Below, piece after piece: positions 44,156-53,870 of a stretch of 64,000 nt of DNA. The stretch comes from Rapana venosa (taxonomy: Eukaryota; Mollusca; Gastropoda; Neogastropoda; Muricidae): NCBI GenBank assembly GCA_028751875.1, contig CM054154.1, positions 55,125,085-55,189,084 of the forward strand, read 5' to 3'. Position 1 is the stretch's first letter. The number at the start of each line of letters is the position of its first letter. The position numbers were made by a program, and so were the translations under genes. Below the pieces are notes generated by a model. The model was not told the DNA's origin. It saw nothing but the letters and a program-made list of their open reading frames with translations, and did not search any database.

Positions 44156-44319
44156 TCCCCCCCCCCCCCCCCAACCCCTTATCAGTTTAGATGTGCACTA
44201 TATCTGCCATCTTGAATGTCGTGCGTGCGTGCGGGGAGCGCCCCGTGTGTATATATAATATAGTGTGTGTGTGTGTGTGTTTTACATGCACATTTAATGC
44301 TGTGTGAATGATGTGTGTG

Positions 44320-44356
<37 letters not shown>

Positions 44357-44458
44357 GAAGTGTTTGTACTTTTAGAGACTCCACTTTGTCACAGACTGAT
44401 GAACTGTATCAAATTACCTACACATGCATGTATGCCACACACACACACACACACACCC

Positions 44459-44514
<56 letters not shown>

Positions 44515-44522
44515 CACCCCAC
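44156..44522. repeat. Poly-C, (GT)n and (CA)n tracts
   Basis: C run at 44,158-44,172, GT at 44,264-44,280 and 44,312-44,355, CA at 44,438-44,515. The GT and CA tracts could pair as an inverted repeat. Confidence 0.93.
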
Positions 44523-44637
44523 CAAAACGTTCCTTGAATTGATCAGATTCTTTAAACTTACCCCAAGAAGCTTGTTTTAATATACGGTATCCTTCCTGTA
44601 GAGATAAAGGAACATCCAGTTCTATCGATTCCATATT

Positions 44638-44990
44638 ATGACCTCCCTCTCTCCCTTCGTGAAAAGCCTACTTACCACAGCTTTAAATCCAGCCTCAAAA
44701 CATACCTATTTCAAACCTAAGATTTTTCCCTCTTGTTTCATCTCATGTCTGTCCCTGCCTTTGAAAGCCAAAATTCCACCACCCTGCTGAAATGTACAAC
44801 CTGTGTTGTTGTGTGTGTGTGTGTGGGGGTGTGGTTTTGGGGTGTGTTGTGTGTGTGTATGTGTGTGTACGTGTGTACATTTGAATTTGTTAGAATATTG
44901 TTAATCATTGTTGGTTGTTTGTGTGGGAGCGGATTGAATGGAAGCGCTCTGATTTGTAATTGCAAGATATAGCGCTCTATAAATTCCATA

Positions 44991-45033
<43 letters not shown>

Positions 45034-45133
45034 TATTATTATTATTATTATATTATTATTAATATTAATAATAATAATAATAATAATAATAATTATTATT
45101 ATTATTATTAATAATAATAATATTATTATTATG
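44638..45133 (+). mobile_element. L2-clade LINE 3' end, nested
   Basis: 5'-truncated copy starting in the last codons of ORF2 (NDLPLSLREKPTYHSFKSSL type, 44,638-44,720; compare 1,160-1,235). The 3' UTR contains a GT tract (44,811-44,870), then GCGCTCTGATTTGTAATTGC, AAGATATAGCGCTCTATAAA, TTCCATA and a long (ATT)n from 44,991 to 45,133. The host LINE coding sequence resumes on both sides. Confidence 0.82.
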
Positions 45134-45289
45134 TCTTGCCCCCTTTTTTGCAGCTCTGTCAGCCCACTCATTTGAAAAAATTCCAACATGAGAAGGCACC
45201 CAACAAAAAGAAACAGGAATACCTCTTAAGCTTAGGATGTGTATGACATATTTAAAAAGTTGTCTGACCACTGCCCATATTTCTTGTTA

Positions 45290-45580
45290 TATGGCTTCTT
45301 CTCAAATAGATTCGCGTTTTATGACCGTGAGAAGGGTTAATTCACTATATTTTAGAATGAAGTTAAATTAATTCCTTACAAAATTTTGTAAACATGTTAG
45401 ATGTCCATGTGGAGATAAAATTTCCAATACTCATATCATATTTGAATGCCCTATTGTAAAACCTTTTTTACCTACATTTTTGAACAGTCTCTGGAAAATG
45501 TATTTGAAAATTCAAAGCTAGGCTTTGCCATTGCCAGATGTTTATTGCATAGTCCACTTGAATATTTATTGTAGTTACAT
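45290..45580 (+). pseudogene. I-like LINE C-terminal CCHC region
   Basis: Plus-strand reading SRFMTVRRVNSLYFRMKLN, a frameshift or stop near 45,370, then FLTKFCKHVRCPCGDKISNT and HIIFECPIVKPFLPTFLNSL. Knuckle C-X-C-X7-H-X4-C at about 45,398-45,450 matches CVCGGAISNIHILFEC (27.1 kb) and CICGEKITNSHVIFYC (48.5 kb). Confidence 0.78.
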
Positions 45581-45847
45581 TATTGTTATTTCATGTTTCC
45601 ACATTGTTGAGTTTATACTTTGCTCCTGTTTAAAAGTATTATCATTACTTTTCTAGTTTTTTTTTTGGGGGGGAGGGGGTGCTCTTTTTATTTTTTATTT
45701 TTTTAAACCAACACTGATGCTATTTCTTAATCTTTTCTCCTTCCACTCTTTCTTCTCCCTTCTTAAACTTCCACTACACTTTCTATTTCCCTCGTCTAAT
45801 ATCACTTAGAGTGAACAGACGTTAAATTGAAGACAACAACACCATAC

Positions 45848-45915
45848 GTACATACATACATACATACAAACATACATACATACATACATAATGCTTGCAT
45901 GCATGCATGCACACA
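45848..45915. repeat. (CATA)n / GCATGCAT microsatellite
   Basis: CATA tetranucleotides and a GCATGCATGCATG patch, directly after the LINE 3' end. Confidence 0.92.
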
Positions 45916-47190
45916 CATACCACACATGCATATGCACATACATGCACACACCCATCTGCCTTCCCACATACATCAAAACAACTCCAATCGTATTATTTTT
46001 CCAAATCTTGAAGAAGAACCAGACAAACACAAAGAATATGATGAAAAATGCTGTTCATATTATTGCTGTTGTTGTGAAATGCGGAAAATAAAAAACCAAT
46101 AGAACAAAAAAAAGCCATGCCAGCTGAATTGTCATTTCTCATTTATAAATGCTGGTCTCAACCTTCAGCACAAACCTCGTAATAAAACAATAAAAAAAGT
46201 TTGGTAAATTCACTCATTTTGGTTTGAAATGACTCCCATTGCACCTGAGCCATTTTCCCACCAGGTGTTGTTTTCGTTTTTAGGGATGTGGTGGGGGAGA
46301 GGGTGGTCAGGTTGTAAATTTTAAGATTTTGATTCATTATAAAACTATAAGCTTTCTTCTACCTTGTACTGAAATATTTAAGCATAATGTTGTTTCTTTT
46401 TGCTTTAAAAACAGGTTTTAAAACGCCCAAAGAAAGAAACCATCTTATACAGTAGTTTTCAGATATACTAAAAAAATTTCTAGGATAAAATATAAGATTG
46501 AAAAGACCAAAAACGATTATGAGGTTGACAGAACAAAATTAGCATCCCCCCAAAAAAACACAACAACAGAAAACAAACAAAAAACCCTGCACACAATAAA
46601 CCTAAGAAAGCTCTTAAACAGGGCAAGAGAAAAAAGTGGGGGAGGGGGAGGGACTGGTTTCAGACATTTCAGATGTAAATTTTGAAAAAAGTCATACATA
46701 CATACAAACTTTTCATCCAGTGTATATTTGTGGTATTTAAGTGATTCCTAGAAGGTATAATTGAGACAAAGAGTATAAATTCTGGGTGATATGACAGTCC
46801 CACCTCCAGAGTGTTAAGCTTTGGAACACCCAACAACTCGTGAGAAAAAAGTAGGAGCAGGACGAAGAAGAGGAGAAGAACAAAACAAAAGGAAAAAAAG
46901 GAGGAGAACAGGCAATAGGAGCTAGGTGTGAGAATGTGGGGATAACCACAATTTTTTGGGGCCTTCCAGATGACTGGGCTTTGACAACCCAACACAGCAT
47001 GAAGGTGTAGGCGGAGACAAAAATAATAACTATGTCTACTCCATAGGAATAAAACAAAAGTATTTCTTCAGTAAATATAAAAACGAAATAAACTACAAAC
47101 TGTTTTTTTAACTTTGGAGCTGGATAAAGGTATTCTGCAATCTTTAATGCATACAAGTTTTTTTAAATAAAGAAAAGGTGTAATTTATGA
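45916..47190. other. Spacer with no recognised gene
   Basis: Relatively clean sequence. Minus-strand frames at 46,669-47,156 are Phe/Ser-rich with no family motif. I see no repeat family here, which makes it one of the few candidate unique stretches, together with 25.5-26.4 kb. Confidence 0.5.
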
Positions 47191-47313
47191 TTTGCTTGCA
47201 ATTTATGCTCCCCTCTTTCCCAAAAATGTAAACACAAATTCATTACACACACACCTACTTGAGCAAATTTTAAAGTCTTTTTTCTTTCTTTCTTCTTTTA
47301 TAGGGAGAGAAGT

Positions 47314-47317
<4 letters not shown>

Positions 47318-47358
<41 letters not shown>

Positions 47359-47437
47359 TGTGTGTGTGTGTGTGGTGTGCGTGTGTGTGGTGTGTGTGTG
47401 TGTGTGTTGTGTGTGTGTGTGTGTTGGTGTGTTGTGT
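47318..47437. repeat. (GT)n microsatellite
   Basis: GT repeat with few interruptions, flanked on both sides by GCAAxTTATGCTCCCCT (47,198-47,214 and 47,438-47,454). Confidence 0.95.
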
Positions 47438-47530
47438 GCAAGTTATGCTCCCCTGTACCCTAAATTCGAACCTGGATGGACAATCCAGATCATGAGCTCA
47501 ATGCTCTAACCCTAAGTTATCACACCTCTT
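47438..47530 (-). mobile_element. tRNA-like SINE head fragment, third type
   Basis: The minus strand reads AGGTGTGATAACTTAGGGTT, AGAGCATTGAGCTCATGATC, TGGATTGTCCATCC, then AGGTTCGAATTTAGGGTACA: an A-box-like and a good B-box-like sequence (GGTTCGAATTT) about 35 bases apart. A CAT triplet sits where an anticodon would be, resembling tRNA-Met. The acceptor stem does not close. The body is cut by the GT array. Confidence 0.6.
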
Positions 47531-47618
47531 TACCCAACTGTTTTATACCACTCTTACATTTTCAAGCACATAAATTTTGTCCTTTTTTGGAGGGGAGGAG
47601 GTGAACATTAAGAAATCT

Positions 47619-47623
<5 letters not shown>

Positions 47624-47695
<72 letters not shown>

Positions 47696-47905
47696 TGTTG
47701 AGGTGCTTATGCATTTATAGCTGATCCCGAAACTGTCCAGTGCAGTGAGTTAAGTTCATGGACATTAAAAAAAAAAAGGTCCCGTGCATGTGTACTTGAC
47801 CCACGAAGCATCTAGTGGGGTGAGTTTTGTTCAAGGATAGAGGTAGAGAGAGGGAGGGGGTAGAGAGAGAGGGAGGAGAGGGGGAGACAGAGACAGAGAG
47901 AACCC
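47624..47905. repeat. (GA)n microsatellites with short spacer
   Basis: Perfect GA at 47,624-47,692 and a GA/GGAG-rich stretch at 47,838-47,902. Confidence 0.93.
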
Positions 47906-48014
47906 CTTTTTGTTGTTTTTCTCTGTGTCGGAAGGAAGAAATGAAGGAAGGGTGGGGGGTGGATGCTTTCAGAAGTAGTCCATGTGGCAATATCTATCAA
48001 CACAGCTTGTGCAG

Positions 48015-48192
48015 GGTTCCCTGTGTGTGTTGTGTGTGGTGTGTGTGTGTGTGTTGGGTTGGTTTGTGTGTGTGGTTGGTGTTGTGTGTGTGCGCGTGTG
48101 TTGTTGTGGTGTGTGTGTGTGTGCGTGCGTGCGGTGGTGTGTGTGTTGTGTGTTGTTTGTGTGTGTGTGTGTGTTTGTTGTGTGTGTGTGAT
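48015..48192. repeat. (GT)n-rich microsatellite
   Basis: Interrupted GT repeat abutting the 3' end of a minus-strand I-like LINE. Confidence 0.95.
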
Positions 48193-48418
48193 ATCTTCAT
48201 TTAACGCCCTATTCACATTTAGTGATTTAGACGGAAAAAATCTAACAAGAAAAAGCAAACAAAACTGAAAAAATGTTAGATAACAGTACTGAATAAAAAC
48301 CAACTTTAACATACTACAAAAACTGAGTTATCGGACTTCTTATCAACTCTAACATAATGTCCAACAATACCCATGGTTCAGACAAAATCTGATTCAGTGA
48401 CAAACTTGGTACAGCAGG

Positions 48419-49212
48419 TTAAAATGCTTTTTTATGTCCACAATAAAAAATAACATGACTATTTGTAATCTTCTCCCCACAAATGCAGTTTACATCTTTC
48501 ACAAATTTTGTCCTGAAAGCATTTAGCTTAAACCTGTACATGAGGGATAACGTATTTCTGCAATTATACCAATAGCAGACTTTGTTAGAAATGAAAGCAT
48601 TTTGAAAATCAATCACATTGCTTGTACAGCTATTGTCAGACTCATTTATCCCGAAATGCTTCCAGCAAGCGTTTTCTAACAATTTGTATCCCTCATGCAG
48701 AGATAAAGCAACATTTATTTCACAAGAACCATTTTTATATGTTGCTCCATATTTTGCAGGGTGTCAACTTTTTCATTAAAATATATACCGGTGTGTGAGG
48801 GAACCCAACAGAAAGTAACAGTACTAACTCTTTAAATCAAAAAGTGTACCAGATGCCTGATTTCAATTTAAGGTCTTTTCTTATTTTACAAGTAGAATTT
48901 TGTTAAGCATGTAAAACCGATTTAGAATCAACACACATAAGTATGTTGAATATGTCTTTTGGAAAGTCAAGTACATAGTAAAGTGCCAACAGTATAGCAG
49001 TTAGCGCAGCTGTCAATATAGATTTATTTTGTCCCAGGTTGACAGATCATTCTACTTTCAATGATGGAATAACGAAAGCCGCACCAGCCTCATCAGTATT
49101 TAGAACGGACCCATCAGTATAGATTTTGATATGATCAGGATAAGTAGTTTGAAGATGTTCTTTTACAAATGATGTAAGAATGTTGACATCTTCAACTTTT
49201 CTTACAGAAGAA
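48419..49212 (-). pseudogene. I-like LINE: RNase H and CCHC knuckle
   Basis: RNase H begins HYSSVRKVEDVNILTSFVKE, then the catalytic IKIYTDGSVLNTDEAGAAFV (first Asp, about 49,095-49,120). It continues through a decayed middle to a WVPSH-type region near 48,800, and SCEINVALSLHEGYKLLENA, CWKHFGI at about 48,640-48,720. RFKLNAFRTKFVKDVNCICG and the knuckle CICGEKITNSHVIFYC close it near 48,440. Several frameshifts. RNase H would remove the RNA strand after first-strand synthesis; that role is from family knowledge. Confidence 0.78.
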
Positions 49213-49632
49213 TAATGGATCGGTGGTCTAGAGGTAACGCGCCTGTCTAGAATGCGAAAAGTCCGGGTCGGGTGTGTGCGTGGTTCGTACCCCGTTTGGG
49301 CCCGAAAATTTTCCCCATCCATTAGACCATGAGTGGTGGTCTGGGCGCTAGTCTTTCGGATGAGACAATAAACCGTGGTCCCGTGTGTTACACAAAATTT
49401 TCAGCGCACGTAAAAGAACCCACGGCAACAAGGAGTTGTCCCTGGCAAAATTCTTAGAAAAAAGCCACTCTGATAGGGAAACAAATACAGTTGCAGACCA
49501 AAAGAAAAAAGAAAAGAAAAAAAGGGTGGCGCTGCTCTTGTGGTGACGCGCTCTCCCCGGGGAGAGCAACCCGAATTTCACGCAGAGAAATCTCGTGACT
49601 TAAAGTGGTATAAAATATATTAAAAAAAAAAA
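49213..49632 (+). mobile_element. tRNA-derived SINE, second type, full length, nested in LINE
   Basis: Head: GGTGGTCTAGAGGTAACGCG (A box, 49,222-49,241) and GTGGTTCGTACCCC (B box, about 49,280-49,293). The central conserved domain reads GAGTGGTGGTCTGGGCGCTA, CTTTCGGATGAGACAATAAA, GCGCACGTAAAAGAACCCAC, GGCAACAAGGAGTTGTCCCT, TGGCAAAATTC. It ends with CTCTCCCCGGGGAGAGCAAC, CCGAATTTCACGCAGAGAAA, and an A-rich tail at 49,600-49,632. I recall this CACGTAAAAGAACCCACGGC core from many molluscan genomes. It splits the RNase H region: LINE coding sense resumes on both sides. I could not pick a clear target-site duplication. Confidence 0.88.
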
Positions 49633-50070
49633 ATCAATGTCAAAATGAGCTTTAAAAAGTTCCCAGGGTGCGTAGGGAGCTGACTGTACTTCTGACTTTG
49701 CTAATTCATTTGCATAAAGTTCAGAATGTTTGAAACGTGGAGAAGTGTAAGTATTAATTGTAGTAAGCAAGCAGATAGTTCTTGCTCTTTTCGGAAAGTG
49801 AATATCAGACTTCATCTAGACTTCATTTCCAACTTTACTGTCATTTGTAGTACTTCTTAGAACATATTTTGCCACAGCAAACTGTCTATATTCATTTAAA
49901 GGTAGAACTCCTACTTCCTTATATGTGCCTAGAGATGAGGCGTGAGCTGGTACACCTAAAGCAAGTCGAAATGCTTTACAATCAAGACTCTGGATTTTCT
50001 TAAACAAATAATTTGGAGCACTGAAAAATACTTCTTGTCCGTAAGACAGTCTTGATCGCACAAGGGACAA
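49633..50070 (-). pseudogene. I-like LINE: RT thumb and connection region
   Basis: Minus-strand frames: VRSRLSYGQEVFFSAPNYLF, KKIQSLDCKAFRLALGVPAH, EVGVLPLNEYRQFAVAKYVL, then SDIHFPKRARTICLL and LAKSEVQSAPYAPWELFKAH up to the SINE junction. It links the RT thumb to RNase H. Confidence 0.75.
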
Positions 50071-50609
50071 GGACAGATGCTTTAATACTGTAATATCTTG
50101 CCCCCATGGTTGTTTACTGTTTTAAACTTGTGTGTGTGTGGGGTGTGTGTTGTGTGTGTGTGTGTGTGGTGTGTGTGTGGGGGTGCCCCGCGGCGCGCGT
50201 GTGTGTTAGTGTGTGCGTGCGTTAGTGTGCATGTAGTGTAGGTGCAGGAATGCATGTTAGGGAGTGGGGGAGTAGGTACATGTGTGACCTGCTTGTATAC
50301 TTCATGGTGCACGTTTTCCAGTCACCAGGTTTTGATCAGTGGGAGTTTCTTGTTTACCTGTTTGTTTTTTCTGGTGATGAATGCTTGTGCTTGTGGAAAT
50401 ATTGCTGGAGATACTATGTAACAGTCAGAAAAGAAGATATGTATTCCATCATTGGAAAAATAAAAAGCATTCCATCCTTTTTCTTGCGGGAAAACTCACT
50501 TTGAAGAAAAATGGAGCGTTACATCTAAAATACTTTTAAATTTTTCCCAATTGGCCTTTTTTATTTTAAATTTTTGGAGTTACGTCTTTTCAGTGTCACG
50601 GGATTGGCA
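50071..50609. other. GT array and unassigned insert replacing most of the RT
   Basis: GT-rich array with a GCCCCGCGGCGCGCG patch at 50,129-50,225, then about 380 bases of unassigned sequence including an 84-codon plus frame (50,250-50,504). Its place between endonuclease and thumb suggests an insertion-deletion event. Confidence 0.55.
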
Positions 50610-51305
50610 TTTCATTAAATGTTATTACAATAGTAGGTGATCACTTCCCAAATGTATCTTTACTTGTTACCCATGTACATTCTGGAAACAAGAGCAGAAG
50701 ATATCAAAGGCAAATCTAATGCTGATGCTCGTGAGTACAAATGTCAGGTTTTTCTCGTGACCTGCCATCATTTAGTAGGCACAGGCAAGAGTCTGTTATG
50801 TTTTCTAAAAAACGATTGCAGGAAATGGATATTACTCCTTTATCCCAAAAAGGCGCGTGGGCATAAAATTTTCCTCCTACCAGCCACTTCTGATTATCTT
50901 GTAGTGAATGCAACCATTCTGTATTAGAGTCATTAGCTCCCTTTGGTAAATAAAACCGATACAATATTCATGACTAATCATTTGTAACTTTACACGTGCT
51001 GCACATGAATATGAATCGGAATGTTATTAGGCAAATTTGGGGAACAACATACAATTATAATCACCCTTCTTGTATATATATTGCTGTATTGATTTTACCA
51101 ACAGCATCTACATGGTCATGAACAGGTGGATAACAGTAACCCTGAAGTTTAGGCAGTTTACATTTCTTTACATTCAGGGACTGTAACATAAGAACTTGTT
51201 ACCTGTTATTTGAAAGACGTTGAACTAGATATGGCAGATTAGTGGAAATTGATCTAGCATTTCACTGCATGATCTTAAGCATTTGTGAATTTTTCAGAGG
51301 CATTA
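50610..51305 (-). pseudogene. I-like LINE: AP-like endonuclease
   Basis: Minus-strand: LKIMQ-NARSISTNLPYLVQ, QVLMLQSLNVKKCKLPKLQG, RFYLPKGANDSNTEWLHSLQ, KWLVGGKFYAHAPFWDKG (GDFN changed to GKFY), LCLLNDGR and a GSDHLLL block (Asp-His) at about 50,640. It matches the endonuclease at 41.5-42.3 kb block by block (YILPKGPNEENTEW; LNDGRIPD). At least three stops. Confidence 0.77.
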
Positions 51306-52925
51306 TACAGTTTTAAACAAAAATGCCAATGCAACCTATAGAGTAAAATATTAATCAACTGGTGTTGAATTAAAAGAGAGCAAGTAAACTAATAATACAA
51401 GGTAAATTATTTCAATTAAATCACAACACAAAAAGGAGAACAGATACAAAAAAATTTAGATAAAAAAATAACTAAAACAGAGCAGCAAAAACATTTTCCA
51501 AATCAGTAAAACAGCTGCTTGAGGGGAGTTTAAACAGTGTCTATTATCTGTGCTGCAGCGGGTTTGCAAAGCATTGACATACAAAATGCACCATTCCAAG
51601 TAAATGTTCAACATACGGAAATTATCTGCCGGATACGTTGCCTCCACCTGCGGCTGTCCTGCTGTAGAGGTACTGTCCTGGCGTAGGCTGGCTGTTTCTG
51701 GCGGTCTTCAAAGGCGTAGGGTGGTGGCTGGAACGGGTTCATGCATAAAACCTAGCTCGGGGTTTTCCTCCTTTTGGGTGTTTCCCAAAAAAAGGCTTTA
51801 ACGGGCCCTTTGGCCCAATTTTTCTTGCCGAAAAACTTGAACCATAAAATTTTTGGATGAAAGGGAATTTCTTTATAATGATGATGTGTGTACTTTTTTT
51901 TCCCTGTGAGCCCAAAATGACCTTTGCTTTGGGTTATAAAAATTCTGCATGTCCATTCCCATTGAAAAAGTTTCTCTTTTCGTCTGGAGGCGGGGATTTT
52001 TCAAAAGGGGCAAACTTTGCTTTACCCAAAACTTTTGTATGGGGAAAAAGAAGCCAAAACTTGTGTTACTTTTTTTAAAACCAGGTTGTTTTTGCCCTTC
52101 TTGGGGACCCGCTTTGTCAGATCATTTACCCCCCCCAATAAAGGGATTACACATGCCCCTTTTTTAAATTAGCATTTTGGGAAACCCCTAAATAAATAGG
52201 AATGTCACTGATTTGATATAAATTTTTTTTTTTCCCCACTCTAAAAACCCAAAGACTGCCCTTGCCTTTTGCCCCATTTAACCCCCGTTTAGAAACCCGA
52301 GTCTTGCAGAAGGAGTACGGGAGGGAAGAGAGAAATGTTTTTTTGCACTACATGGGTGACGTAAAGGTTTTTTTCCCCGCGTCAGGCCCTGGCGCCCTGT
52401 TAGGCCCTTGGTTTTTCTTTTTTTTAGGCCTAGTGGTTGGTTGTACTTGGACACACTGACCCTCTTTGGGGCCCCTACGGGCAGCTGGGGTTTGGGTTTT
52501 TGGGCCCCTGGTCCCAGTAGGGGGGGCCCACCCTTTCCCTGTTAAACATTTCCCTGAAATGGGTGGCGGGTGGGGGGTGGGGGGCCCAGGTAGAAACTGG
52601 TTCTGTCGGGGGTTCCTGTCGTTGCCCACCAGAACCCTTCCCTTTTGGAGCCCAGTCTTTCTCCTTACCTTTTGGCAGCTAGAATTTGATCGGGTGGCCG
52701 TTTTTTTTCCAACGGGTTTTTTTTTTTAAAAAACCAAATTTTTGCAGAAGGGTTTCCCTTTGTATTTTTGAAATTGCGAGGGGGTTCTTTTCACAACCGG
52801 ATGATTTGTTTTCGTTGCCACTGGTAACTTTTTGGGGACGTAGTTCCGACCCATTCGGGTGGGGTAGACGCATTTTTGGGTCAAAATTCCCCCCTTGGGG
52901 GTGCTTTTTGGGCTGCCCTCTTCTT
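51306..52925. other. Probable LINE 5' leader, then noisy sequence; no recognised gene
   Basis: 51,306-51,640 may be the ORF1-ORF2 spacer or leader of the preceding LINE. From about 51,740 homopolymer stretching becomes severe (TTTTT, GGGG, CCCC) and frames are unreliable. Confidence 0.5.
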
Positions 52926-53160
52926 TTAAAAAAAATTGAAATGTCGCCCCCACTTTTGGGCAGAACAAAATGATGTTGATCTAGTCCCCTCTTGTTTTTA
53001 TTTTTTTGTAAGTATTTCCCATTTGCACCCCCGCCGGGGGTTTTTAGACGCTGCTTTTTTTTTTCCCCAAATGTTGTGCCCCCGGTTGTGTGTGGTTGTT
53101 GTTACTCAATTTAACTCTATTCCCATTAAGGGGTTATTAGACACTTTGTGTTGTTGGTGT
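52926..53160 (-). repeat. Tract shared with 19.2 kb, followed by an I-like LINE 3' end
   Basis: ATGATGTTGATCTAGTCCCC, TCTTGTTTTTATTTTTTTG and CCCATTTGCAC parallel 19,208-19,260. At 53,104-53,145 the minus strand shows a noisy version of the I-like LINE terminus (AATGGGAATAGAGTTAAATT), flanked by GT-rich sequence. Confidence 0.5.
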
Positions 53161-53689
53161 GTGTGTTTTTGTGGTTTGTGTTTTTTTTGGTTTGTGTTTT
53201 GTTTTGTGTGTGTGTTTTGTGTTTGGTTTGTTGGTGAGTGATAATTGTGTGAGGGTTTTTAATTTTTAAATTCAAACCCCTTGGTTTTTGTTGTTGTTGG
53301 TTTTGGTTTTGTGTATTTTTAAAATTTTTTTTTTTTTAACCCTACCCCCCCCCCAAAATTGCAAGCCCGCGGGGAAGTGTGGAAAAACCCTGGTTTTCCT
53401 TTTCCTCCCTTTTGTTCAAACGGGTTTATTTTCTTTTATTTTCCCGATTTTTTTATTTTAAATTTTGTGGGGAAGGGGAAAGGTGGGGGAGGGTTAAAGG
53501 GCTTTTGCCTGAAAAAAAGTAAACCGTGGGTTCGGGGTTTCAATTTCCCAGCCCGGGGCCCCTTTTCCCTTCCCCTTTTGACAAAAAAACCCGAACCTGA
53601 ATTCAAAGCCCCCTTTTCGTTTGATTTAAACCGTAAACCCCGAGGCCCCCGGGGGGCGAACGAAAGCAAAACATTTTGGGCGCCCACTT
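53161..53689. other. GT/T-rich and homopolymer-stretched spacer
   Basis: Degenerate GT repeats to about 53,240, then noisy sequence. No gene. Confidence 0.5.
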
Positions 53690-53870
53690 TTTAAATCCTT
53701 TTCCGCTTTTCGAGATAAACCATTTGGTGAAATGGGAAACAGATGACAAAAATTTTAAAAAACCCGGGGGTTTCAAAACGAGGAGGGATGAAAAAAAGCC
53801 CCATGGGTCCCTTATTCCCACTTTTCCTCGATATAAAAGAAAAAATTTTAAATAAATAAAAAAAAATTTA
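53690..53870 (+). mobile_element. SINE body fragment, noisy
   Basis: Plus-sense blocks: TTTTCCGCTTTTCGAGA, GGGAAACAGATGACAAAAAT, CCCTTATTCCCACTTTTCCT, CGATATAAAAGAAAAAATTT. Same family as 43,790-44,155. Confidence 0.6.

Larger units (their letters stand above)
44525..45836 (+). mobile_element. I-like LINE copy with 5' inversion and nested L2 tail
   Basis: Right part (about 45,290-45,836) is in plus sense: the CCHC region and 3' UTR ending GTGAACAGACGTTAAATTGA, AGAC at about 45,811-45,836. Left part (45,285-44,525) is the more upstream region of the same element type but in minus sense: RNase H end at 45,271-45,140, then ESIELDVPLSLQEGYRILKQ at 44,637-44,560. The inverted piece ends just before the residues with which the plus-sense piece begins. 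This is the structure expected from twin priming during LINE insertion. An L2 3' end lies inside the inverted piece at 44,638-45,133. Confidence 0.75.
48193..51305 (-). mobile_element. I-like LINE, internally deleted, carrying a nested SINE
   Basis: Same family as 38.3-43.75 kb. Minus-strand order: endonuclease (51,305-50,610), then an unrelated 480 bases with a GT array (most of the RT is missing), RT thumb to RNase H (50,070-48,900, split by a SINE at 49,213-49,632), connection and CCHC knuckle (48,720-48,420), and 3' UTR to GTGAATAGGGCGTTAAATGA at about 48,195-48,215. Confidence 0.8.

Noticed and set aside
43790..45836. Single large composite transposon spanning SINE, LINE and L2 pieces
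   Set aside because: Each piece has its own recognisable end, and their copies occur separately elsewhere in the window, so independent nested insertions explain the layout better.
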